Positions 44,655 through 51,850 of a stretch of 55,575 nt of DNA are shown here, in pieces. Position 1 is the stretch's first letter. Each line of letters starts with the position of its first letter. Origin of the DNA: Gallionella sp. (GTDB lineage Bacteria; Pseudomonadota; Gammaproteobacteria; Burkholderiales; Gallionellaceae); contig JAQTWT010000014.1 in NCBI GenBank assembly GCA_028689145.1, positions 1 through 55,575 on the forward strand, written 5' to 3'. Under the pieces are notes generated by a model. It ran no database searches. It had not been told where the DNA came from and worked only from the letters and a program-made list of their open reading frames with translations. The position numbers and the translations under genes are program-made.

Positions 44655-46280
44655 TCACTCCGGAATGGCATCCAGCGCTGCCTGCATCTTGGCGCACCAC
44701 TCCTCTTGCCGTTCAAGTTTGGCGACCTGCTCCAGACAATTTTTGGCCAACTGCATCATCTGTGAGCTTCTGCCATTCTGGCGCATCGACATCACGGCCA
44801 TATTGGCTAAATTGATCATGATGCGCTTGTTGTTTGGCAGTATGGCATGCGCATCGCTGAGCAAGCGGATCGCCTCGTCCAGCTTGCCTTCCTTGGCCAG
44901 CATCACCCCGCGGTTATTGGTTTCGATAACCTCCTGTTTGGATTTATCGACCAGCTCCTGTCCGGTATCCTGGAAGCCGGCCTGGTCGTATAGCTCGTTG
45001 ACCTTCGCCAGCAATTCGGCGTTTTCGTGATTGTTTTTGACGATGGTTTTTGCCATATTCTCGGCTGCCTCCTTGTTTCCCGTTGCCAGAAACAGGTGGG
45101 CAGCTTCAAGCATTACATTGACATCGCTTTTATTCTCATCCGACTTGAACAGTTCGGCCACTTCCTTGGATATTTTCCCCGCGTTAATGTGGTCGCCGGC
45201 ATCATGGTAAACCGTCCCTTCCACCACTTTGGCGTGCAGAACGGTTTCCTGCCCTTTAAATTCCTTGTGCAAATTCTTCAACACCTGCAAAGCTTCGGCG
45301 GGATTATTCTTGTGTGAACACACTTTTGCCAGACCGAGGTAGGCGACCGGCGATTTATGCACGGAAAACTCGCCCAGCTTGATGGTTTTACGGAACGCCT
45401 TCTCGGCTGTCTCCATATCGCCGCGTTTATAGGCGATTTCGGCGAGACTTCTTTGGCGCAGCACCGAATGCGGCGACAATTCCGTGCAGCGCACCAGCAC
45501 GCGCTGCGTTTCTTCCAGCTCACCGACCGCTTCGTGGCACTTGGCACTCCAGTCATGCGCTTCCAGATATGCCGAACTCTGGCCGATCACTTCGCGGAAC
45601 AACTGCTGTGCCCGTTCTACATCGTTCTTGTGATAGGCCACTTTGCCCAGGCCGGTCTTGGCCCAGGGGATGTCGCGCTTGGCCAGTATCTGCTCGAATG
45701 CCTGCTGGGCGAGATCGTGTTGTCCTGTGGCCAGCAGTGTGCTGGTTTTAATACGCTGCACCTCGGTAGTATTAACTTTGCTGGTTGCCATCACTTCGTC
45801 GCAGAGCGCGATGGCGCGCTCAAAATCCTTGGCGCGCATGGCTTTTTCAATATCGACCAATACCGCTTTTCTGGCGATCACTTTTTCCAGCCGCCCCCTC
45901 ATGGTGGCCTCATTGACCGGCTTGAGAATGTAATCGTCCGGCATATACTCGGCCGCGCCGAATATCATGTCCGCGGTCTTCTCGGCGGTAACGATCATCC
46001 AGGCGGTCGAGGGGCCGATCAATCCGCGGAATTTCGCTTCTTCAAGCGTATGTTGTCCGTTCTTGCCGGTACCCAGATTGAAGTCGCACAACACAACGTC
46101 ATATTTGTTTTTTTCCAGAAAAGCGATCGCCTCATTTCCGGTGGCCGCTGTGTCAATGTTCTTGATGCCGAAGGTTCTGAGCATTTCGCGCATCATCGAG
46201 CGCATGCCCTGAAAATCGTCAATGATTAAAAAACATTTGCCGATAAACGCCGCATTTGGATCATCAGAAACAGTGAGCAT
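44655..46280 (-). CDS. Response regulator with a TPR output region
   Basis: A 541-residue protein. The receiver domain (about 15-135) has the acidic pair D21-D22, phospho-acceptor D66 (VVLCDFNLG), T98 and the switch K120 (YILKPV). The rest is a superhelix of tetratricopeptide repeats (e.g. LAQQAFEQILAKRDIPWAKTGLGKVAY and PVAYLGLAKVCSHKNNPAEAL) and ends with a short helical tail. There is no DNA-binding, enzymatic or GGDEF output, so phosphorylation probably controls protein binding. No histidine kinase gene is adjacent. It lies between fabG and the dehydrogenase, with 42- and 20-base gaps. Confidence 0.88.
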   Translation of the reverse strand: MLTVSDDPNAAFIGKCFLIIDDFQGMRSMMREMLRTFGIKNIDTAATGNEAIAFLEKNKYDVVLCDFNLGTGKNGQHTLEEAKFRGLIGPSTAWMIVTAEKTADMIFGAAEYMPDDYILKPVNEATMRGRLEKVIARKAVLVDIEKAMRAKDFERAIALCDEVMATSKVNTTEVQRIKTSTLLATGQHDLAQQAFEQILAKRDIPWAKTGLGKVAYHKNDVERAQQLFREVIGQSSAYLEAHDWSAKCHEAVGELEETQRVLVRCTELSPHSVLRQRSLAEIAYKRGDMETAEKAFRKTIKLGEFSVHKSPVAYLGLAKVCSHKNNPAEALQVLKNLHKEFKGQETVLHAKVVEGTVYHDAGDHINAGKISKEVAELFKSDENKSDVNVMLEAAHLFLATGNKEAAENMAKTIVKNNHENAELLAKVNELYDQAGFQDTGQELVDKSKQEVIETNNRGVMLAKEGKLDEAIRLLSDAHAILPNNKRIMINLANMAVMSMRQNGRSSQMMQLAKNCLEQVAKLERQEEWCAKMQAALDAIPE

Positions 46281-46322
46281 GAAAGTCCCCTTTCGATCGT
46301 CGAAATTTCTTTTGCAACCGCC

Positions 46323-47066
46323 CTACTCCATGTACATCCCGCCGTTCACGTGCAATGTGACGCCGGTGATGTAAGCCGCGCCCGGCCCGGCAAGAAAAGC
46401 TACGGCGGCAGCGACATCGGTGGCTTGTCCGAGGCGCTTCAGCGGCACATGCTCGACCAGTTTGGCGCGCTGTTCTTCGCCCAGCCCCTGGGTCATGTCG
46501 GTGTCGATGAAGCCCGGCGTGACGCAATTCACGGTGATATTGCGGCTGCCGATTTCCTGCGCGAGGGATTTGGTGAAGCCGATCATGCCCGCCTTGGACG
46601 CGGCGTAATTGGACTGGCCGGGATTGCCCATACTGCCGACCACCGAACCGATACTGATGATACGCCCGCCTCTGGCCTTCATCATCGCGCGCAGCACGGC
46701 GCGGGAAAGACGGAACACCGACTTGAGGTTGGTCGCCAGCACGTCGTCCCACTCTTCGTCGCTCATGCGCGCCAGCAGGTTGTCCTTGGTAATACCGGCG
46801 TTGTTCACCAGTATCGAGATTTCGCCGAACTGCTTGCGCAACTCGCCCAGCACCTGCTCAGTCTGCGCCGCGTCGTTGACGTTCAACGCCATGCCCGCGC
46901 CTTTGATACCCGCCGCTGCCAGATACGCGCTGATCGACTGCGCGCCCGCGTCGCTGGTCGCGGTGCCGATCACCGTCGCGCCCTGCTTGCCGAGTTCCAG
47001 CGCGATAGCCTGACCGATACCGCGGCTTGCGCCGGTCACCAGTGCGATTTGTCCTTGTAGTGCCAT
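46323..47066 (-). CDS. fabG: 3-oxoacyl-ACP reductase FabG-type short-chain dehydrogenase
   Basis: A 247-residue SDR. NADPH-binding TGASRGIGQAIA (11-22), NNAG at 88-91, catalytic tetrad N113, S141, Y154 and K158 (SNYAASKAG). The C-terminus HVNGGMYME fits FabG rather than a catabolic SDR. FabG reduces beta-ketoacyl-ACP in fatty acid elongation. It is not next to fabD, acpP or fabF here, so it may be a second copy or a detached housekeeping gene. An acetoacetyl-CoA reductase role cannot be ruled out. A dispersed repeat lies upstream. Confidence 0.88.
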   Translation of the reverse strand: MALQGQIALVTGASRGIGQAIALELGKQGATVIGTATSDAGAQSISAYLAAAGIKGAGMALNVNDAAQTEQVLGELRKQFGEISILVNNAGITKDNLLARMSDEEWDDVLATNLKSVFRLSRAVLRAMMKARGGRIISIGSVVGSMGNPGQSNYAASKAGMIGFTKSLAQEIGSRNITVNCVTPGFIDTDMTQGLGEEQRAKLVEHVPLKRLGQATDVAAAVAFLAGPGAAYITGVTLHVNGGMYME

Positions 47067-47166
47067 GTGTTGCTCCTTATGCAGATGTAGTAAATCCCTG
47101 TAAACCTGAAAACCTCAGTCCGTCCACGAAAAACACGAACTGCACGAAATATGCCATTCATTTTAT

Positions 47167-47246
47167 CCGTTCGTGGTGAGGTATCGAACCACCTGATGCA
47201 GGCCCTTCGATACCTCAGGGCGAACGGTTGGGTGAACGCACCCTAC
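47167..47246. repeat. CCGTTCG...CGAACGG mosaic plus a GTAGGGTG palindrome
   Basis: CCGTTCGTGGTGAGGTATCG leads into GCCCTTCGATACCTCAGGGC and CGAACGG (47167-47227). The internal GTGGT/ACCAC and GCCCT/AGGGC stems are independent. It is followed by GGGTG-AACG-CACCC-TAC, which on the minus strand is a GTAG-headed hairpin. Two repeat families lie side by side between pgl and fabG. Confidence 0.65.
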
Positions 47247-47275
47247 AAAATTGTTGCCATTTTTAACACAAAAAA

Positions 47276-48091
47276 CTAAGCCGGTGGCAATGCCGCACGG
47301 TCGATATGCCACTCGGCATTCTTCACCCGCGCGGCGGGCAGCAATATCCCGCGCGACATCTGTTCCAATGCACTGCGCTTTCCCGCGCCTGCCACCAGAA
47401 ACAGTTTCTGCCGCACTTTGCTCAATGTATCCAAACCAATCGAAACCCGTTCCGGCGGTGGTTTGGGCGAATTGAATACCGGCACGGCCAATGCCGCGTT
47501 TTCGCTGGCCGGATTATCCGGGAACAGGCTGGCGGTATGCCCGTCTTCGCCCATGCCCAGCAGCGCCATGTCCAATGCCGCGACCTGTTCCAGCGTGGCT
47601 GCATAGTCGGCAGCGGCGGCATTTGCCCCCAATTCGGACGGGATGAAATGGATGTTGCCCGGCGGGATGGCAATATACTCCAGCAGGGTAGCGCGAATCA
47701 TCGTGTCGTTGCGCTGTGCATCGCCCTCGGGCAGACAGCGTTCGTCGCCGATATAGAGCTGGACGTGCGCCCAATCGATGGCGAGATCACGCAGTTTTTC
47801 GTAGCAGCGGCGCGGCGTTTCACCGCCGGCCAGCACCAAATTAAACACGCCGCGTGCGGCTATCGCCTGCGCTGCCGCTGCCGCAATGCGCTGCGCAACC
47901 GCGAGGCTCAGATCATCAATATCCTCATGGATAAAAACGGCATTGGCGTTAATGTGAAACCCGCGTAGCGATTCGTTCGCCCCCTCGCCCGCTTGCGGGA
48001 GAGGGTTGGGGAGAGGGAAACGGGCAGGGCAAGTTTCATTATCAGGGGCGGCATTTTTGCCCTGCCCGTTCGGCAAGTTACAAGTGCTCAC
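47276..48091 (-). CDS. pgl: 6-phosphogluconolactonase with repeat-derived N-terminus
   Basis: A 271-residue lactonase hydrolysing 6-phosphogluconolactone. The conserved part begins near residue 49 (AVFIHEDIDDLSLAVAQRI) and carries FNLVLAGGETPRRCYEKL, YIGDERCLP and ALLGMGEDGHTASLFPDN. The first ~48 residues have no family counterpart, and residues 24-48 are encoded by a palindromic repeat with its tail (ANESLRGFHIN). The start is GTG overlapping the glk stop (GTGA). The repeat appears to have inserted near the 5' end so that translation now starts further upstream. Last gene of the gnd-zwf-glk-pgl run. Confidence 0.92.
   Translation of the reverse strand: MSTCNLPNGQGKNAAPDNETCPARFPLPNPLPQAGEGANESLRGFHINANAVFIHEDIDDLSLAVAQRIAAAAAQAIAARGVFNLVLAGGETPRRCYEKLRDLAIDWAHVQLYIGDERCLPEGDAQRNDTMIRATLLEYIAIPPGNIHFIPSELGANAAAADYAATLEQVAALDMALLGMGEDGHTASLFPDNPASENAALAVPVFNSPKPPPERVSIGLDTLSKVRQKLFLVAGAGKRSALEQMSRGILLPAARVKNAEWHIDRAALPPA
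47948..48022. repeat. In-frame palindromic insert in the 5' part of pgl
   Basis: Minus strand: CCCTCTCCCCAACCCTCTCC, CGCAAGCGGGCGAGGGGGCG, then ACGAATCGCTACGCGGGTTT. Both palindrome and tail match 50654-50722, which lies about 2.7 kb upstream between gnd and zwf. Confidence 0.85.
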
Positions 48092-49080
48092 AACGCACCA
48101 TGAGCAAGTTGCGCGGCACGCAAAGCCGGGCCGAACAGCGCAGCACGATCATTCAGAATCACCCTGACCGGCATGGCTTCCAACAGCGGGCGCATCCGGC
48201 CCTTGTTCAGGAACGCATCGAGGAACGCGCCGATCTGCAACAGCGGCACTATCTTCGGCGCGATGCCGCCGCCCAGATACAACCCGCCGCGGCTCATCAC
48301 CTTGAGCGCGAGATTGCCCGCTTCCGCACCGTACAGGCGCACAAACCGGTTTAGCGTCTCAACGCAAATTTCATCGCGACCGGACAACGCGGCGGCAGAA
48401 ATGGCCGCAGCAGCATCGCCGCTGCCCATTTGTTCCGCCAGCCATTGCGGCGCGGCGACATTGTGGTGAATGCACAGAAACTCATGCAGGCTCACCAACC
48501 CCATGCCGGAAACGACACGCTCCCAACTGACGTGACGGTGCTGTTGGCGGAGGTGGCGCAGGAAGGCAATCTCCAGTTCATCGCCGGGGCTGAAGCTGGC
48601 ATGCCCGCCTTCGCTGGCGAACGGATGATAATGTTGCCCGTCCCAAAACAGACCGGCCTCGCCCAACCCCGTGCCCGCCGCGATCACCGCGGCATTACCG
48701 CTGGCATCAGGAGCTCCGGTTTGCAAAGTCATTACGTCATCCGTACCCAAGGCTGGCAAACCGCAGGCGGTTGCTTCCAGATCGTTGAGCAGGGTGCAGC
48801 GCGCAAAACCGAATTGCCGCTGCAACGCATCGGCATCAATATGCCAGGGCAGATTGGTGGTCTGCACCACCCTGCCCTGCACCGGGCCGGCAATGCCGAA
48901 AGCCGCAACAGCCGGAGACTCAATTCCGGCAATAAACTCGCCGAGCAACGTTTCAAACGCGGTGTAATCACGGCTTGGGTAAGAAGCTTCATGCACAATC
49001 CGGACGCGCGTGCCGCTGACCACGATGACCGCAAGGCGCGTCTTGGTTCCGCCGATATCGCCTGAAAGGAAATGATTCAA
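48088..49080 (-). CDS. glk: Glucokinase
   Basis: A 330-residue ROK-unrelated bacterial glucokinase that phosphorylates glucose with ATP. FLSGDIGGTKTRLAVI is the N-terminal phosphate loop. LLNDLEATACGL, AAGTGLGEAGLFW, ASEGGHASFSP (catalytic and glucose-binding His/Glu) and LYLGGGIAPKI are family motifs. Two starts are possible: TTG at 49080, four bases after the zwf stop, or GTG at 49107, overlapping zwf by 23 bases. I prefer 49080 because it gives a normal N-terminus. It is coupled with pgl by a GTGA overlap. Confidence 0.92.
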   Translation of the reverse strand: MNHFLSGDIGGTKTRLAVIVVSGTRVRIVHEASYPSRDYTAFETLLGEFIAGIESPAVAAFGIAGPVQGRVVQTTNLPWHIDADALQRQFGFARCTLLNDLEATACGLPALGTDDVMTLQTGAPDASGNAAVIAAGTGLGEAGLFWDGQHYHPFASEGGHASFSPGDELEIAFLRHLRQQHRHVSWERVVSGMGLVSLHEFLCIHHNVAAPQWLAEQMGSGDAAAAISAAALSGRDEICVETLNRFVRLYGAEAGNLALKVMSRGGLYLGGGIAPKIVPLLQIGAFLDAFLNKGRMRPLLEAMPVRVILNDRAALFGPALRAAQLAHGAL

Positions 49081-49084
49081 GATA

Positions 49085-50590
49085 TCAGTACGCTTCCAGA
49101 TTGGCACCGTCCAGACTCAGCGAATGGCGCCAGAACTGGTCTTCGCGGTCGAACAGACGGTAGGTGCCGCGCGGCCCCCAACTGCCGGACGGATAAGTAT
49201 TGATGAAATCGCGCTCCATCGCCCACACCTTGAGGATCGGATCGACCACACGCCACGCCGCTTCCACTTCGTCGATACGCAGAAACAGCGAAGGATCGCC
49301 CTGCATTACGTCCAGCAACAGTCCCGCATAGGCATCGAAATCCACATCGGTATTCTTGCGGTAAGTCGCATCCAGACTGAGGGAGCGGGTGTGCAGATCC
49401 AGCCCAGGCACCTTGACCTGCATCTCGATCTTCATGCAGTCGTCCGGCTGGATGCCCAACATGATCCAGTTCGGCTGCGGCGGCCCCTGACGGGTTTTGC
49501 GCAACAAATCCTGCGGGGGTGTTTTAAAACGCACGCAGATCGCCGAGCTGCCTTCCGCCATGCGCTTGCCGGTGCGCAGATAAAACGGCACGCCCGCCCA
49601 GCGCCAGTTATCGACGAACAATTTAACCGCCGCGTAAGTTTCCGTGGTGCTGTCCTGCGCCACGCCCGCCTCCTCCAGATAGCCGGGAACCGTTTGGCCA
49701 TTGATGCTGCCGCTGGCGTACTGCGCGCGAAACGCATGCGCATGCACCGAGTTTTGTGTGATCGGCCGGATCGCCTTCAGTACTTTTACTTTCTCATCGC
49801 GCAAATGTTCGGCTGCAATGGTCAACGGCGGCTCCATCGCCACCAAAGCCATCAGTTGCAACAGGTGGCTCTGGATCATGTCGCGCAGCGCACCGGCTCC
49901 CTCGTAATAACCGGCCCGCCCGCCTACCCCCAGCGTCTCGGACTGGGTGATCTGCACATGGTCGATGTAATGGTGGTTCCACAGCGGCTCCAGCAACAGG
50001 TTGGCGAAGCGGAACACCATCACGTTCTGCACTGTGCCTTTGCCGAGGTAATGGTCGATGCGGTAGATCTGAGGTTCGTTCAGATGTTTGTACAGGCTGC
50101 CTTGCAGGGTCTGCGCACTCAACAGATCGTAACCGAACGGCTTTTCGATCACCACGCGGCGCCAGCCGTGCTTCTCTTTGAGCAGTTCCACATTGCCCAA
50201 TTTATCCACGATTTCAGGGAATGCAGCCGGGCTGACCGACATGTAGAACACCACATTCGGCGGAAAAGTGTTACTCCCTTCCAGCGTCTGCTTAAGACGC
50301 AGATAGGCTGCATCATCGCCGGGCGGGATGGCGTGGTAATGCATGCGGGCGCAAAACCGCTCCAACGCTACTTTGTCGATTCCCTCGGGATAGACCGGTT
50401 CCAGCATCTTGACGACCTCTGCGATCCATTCATCGCGCTCGCGCAGCTCGATGCTGCAACCGAGTATCACCACATGCTCCGGCAAACGATTGACCAACTC
50501 CAGACGAAACAGCGACGGGATCAGTTTGAGCTTGCTCAGATTGCCGGCCGCGCCGAAGATCACCAGCGTACAGGGTTCGATGGTTTTCAT
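49085..50590 (-). CDS. zwf: Glucose-6-phosphate 1-dehydrogenase
   Basis: A 501-residue G6PDH, first step of the oxidative pentose phosphate pathway. The nucleotide loop is FGAAGNLSKLKL at 12-23. The substrate site RIDHYLGKG contains the catalytic-site His. FYLRTGKRM is typical of the C-terminal domain. In the usual enzyme the loop reads G-x-x-G-D-L-x-x-R-K-L and an Arg follows strand beta-2 to hold the NADP phosphate. Here Asn replaces Asp, Leu replaces Arg in the loop, and beta-2 ends LGCSIELRE with no Arg at that position by my hand alignment. NAD use, alone or with NADP, is therefore possible. Confidence 0.95.
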   Translation of the reverse strand: MKTIEPCTLVIFGAAGNLSKLKLIPSLFRLELVNRLPEHVVILGCSIELRERDEWIAEVVKMLEPVYPEGIDKVALERFCARMHYHAIPPGDDAAYLRLKQTLEGSNTFPPNVVFYMSVSPAAFPEIVDKLGNVELLKEKHGWRRVVIEKPFGYDLLSAQTLQGSLYKHLNEPQIYRIDHYLGKGTVQNVMVFRFANLLLEPLWNHHYIDHVQITQSETLGVGGRAGYYEGAGALRDMIQSHLLQLMALVAMEPPLTIAAEHLRDEKVKVLKAIRPITQNSVHAHAFRAQYASGSINGQTVPGYLEEAGVAQDSTTETYAAVKLFVDNWRWAGVPFYLRTGKRMAEGSSAICVRFKTPPQDLLRKTRQGPPQPNWIMLGIQPDDCMKIEMQVKVPGLDLHTRSLSLDATYRKNTDVDFDAYAGLLLDVMQGDPSLFLRIDEVEAAWRVVDPILKVWAMERDFINTYPSGSWGPRGTYRLFDREDQFWRHSLSLDGANLEAY

Positions 50591-50653
50591 TTTTCCGTCC
50601 TAACGGGCATGGCAAAGATGCCACCCCTGATTATAAAACTTGTCATGCCCGTT

Positions 50654-50722
50654 TCCCTCTCCCCAACCCTCTCCCGCAAGCGGGCGAGGGAGCAAACGAA
50701 TCGCTGCGCGAATTTCACGTTT
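50654..50722. repeat. Palindromic repeat with tail between gnd and zwf
   Basis: CCCTCTCCCCAACCCTCTCC, CGCAAGCGGGCGAGGGAGCA, then AACGAATCGCTGCGCGAATT. It ends five bases before the gnd stop. This intergenic copy gives the probable full unit, about 70 bases, of the element translated in pgl, glnE and pheT. Confidence 0.85.
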
Positions 50723-50726
50723 AGCG

Positions 50727-51635
50727 TTAGTTTTGTTTGACTGCGTGACCGCCGAACGCATTGCGCATGGTGGACAACAGGCGGTAACCGTAACCGGTTC
50801 CGTCCTGGCTGGTAAAGCGCATTTGCAACGCCAGCGTCAACACCGGTGCGGCGACACCCTGATCAATCGCTTCCACCACCGTCCAGCGCCCTTCGCCGGA
50901 ATCCGGCACATACGGCGCGATCTGCGTCAGTTCCTGGTCGTGTTTCAGCGCTTCCGCGGTGAGGTCGAGCAACCAGCTGCGCACCACCGAACTGTGCCGC
51001 CACAACTCGGTGATCTGTGCCAAGTCCAGCCCGAATTCTTTTTTGCCGCGCAGCAGTTCCAGCCCCTCGGCGAACGACTGCATCATGCCGTACTCGATAC
51101 CGTTGTGGATCATCTTGGTGAAGTGTCCCGCGCCAACCGGCCCGACATGCGCCCAACCGCGATCCGCAGCGGGAGCCAAAGCTTGCAGGATGGGGATCAT
51201 GGTTTTCGCCACTTCGTCGCTCGCGCCAACCATCAGGCAATAACCGTTCTCCAGTCCCCATATGCCGCCTGATGTGCCGGAATCCATAAAGCCTATGCCC
51301 TGCTCCGCCAGCCATGCGCCGCGCTGCTGGCTGTCGTGATAATTCGAATTGCCGCCGTCCACGATGATGTCACCTTTGGACAGCAGCGGCACCAGCGCGC
51401 GTAACTGCTGCTCGGTCGGATCACCGCTCGGCAACATCAGCCATACCACGCGCGGTGCGGAAAGTTTCGCTACCGCATCGGCCACCGACGAGGCGGCAAG
51501 CATGCCCTCCTCTGCGGCAAGCTGCGCGACTACTTCCGCCGCACGGTCGTAACCCGCCACCTCGATACCGCCACGGCGCAATCTGCGCACCATGTTGCCG
51601 CCCATCTTGCCCAATCCTATCATCGCCATCCGCAT
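50727..51635 (-). CDS. gnd: 6-phosphogluconate dehydrogenase, short (GndA/YqeC) type
   Basis: A 302-residue decarboxylating dehydrogenase making ribulose 5-phosphate. I chose the ATG at 51635 because GGGGAG lies six bases upstream. N-terminus MRMAMIGLGKMGGNMVRRL binds the dinucleotide. DGGNSNYHDSQQRG and TSGGIWGLENGYCLMVGA are substrate motifs, and KMIHNGIEYGMMQSFAEG has the catalytic Lys. After strand beta-2 the sequence is AGYDRAAE; an Asp at this place favours NAD, as expected for short-form enzymes, whereas long NADP enzymes have Asn-Arg-Thr. First gene of the zwf-glk-pgl operon. Confidence 0.93.
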   Translation of the reverse strand: MRMAMIGLGKMGGNMVRRLRRGGIEVAGYDRAAEVVAQLAAEEGMLAASSVADAVAKLSAPRVVWLMLPSGDPTEQQLRALVPLLSKGDIIVDGGNSNYHDSQQRGAWLAEQGIGFMDSGTSGGIWGLENGYCLMVGASDEVAKTMIPILQALAPAADRGWAHVGPVGAGHFTKMIHNGIEYGMMQSFAEGLELLRGKKEFGLDLAQITELWRHSSVVRSWLLDLTAEALKHDQELTQIAPYVPDSGEGRWTVVEAIDQGVAAPVLTLALQMRFTSQDGTGYGYRLLSTMRNAFGGHAVKQN

Positions 51636-51850
51636 ATCATTCTCCCCGAGCAAACAATTGAACTACATGATCGAACGCCGACCGTCGAACCTGTCATAAA
51701 ACGCCGCGATTACAGATTATATGCCTTAATTAACAAATTCATATATGTATAAGCCATCCTGCGGGTTGCAACACTTCACCGCTGAAACGTGATTGAAATG
51801 GTAGTATCCTCTACCGCTGTTCGCACCCAGTTCTCCGCAAAGGAATCATC

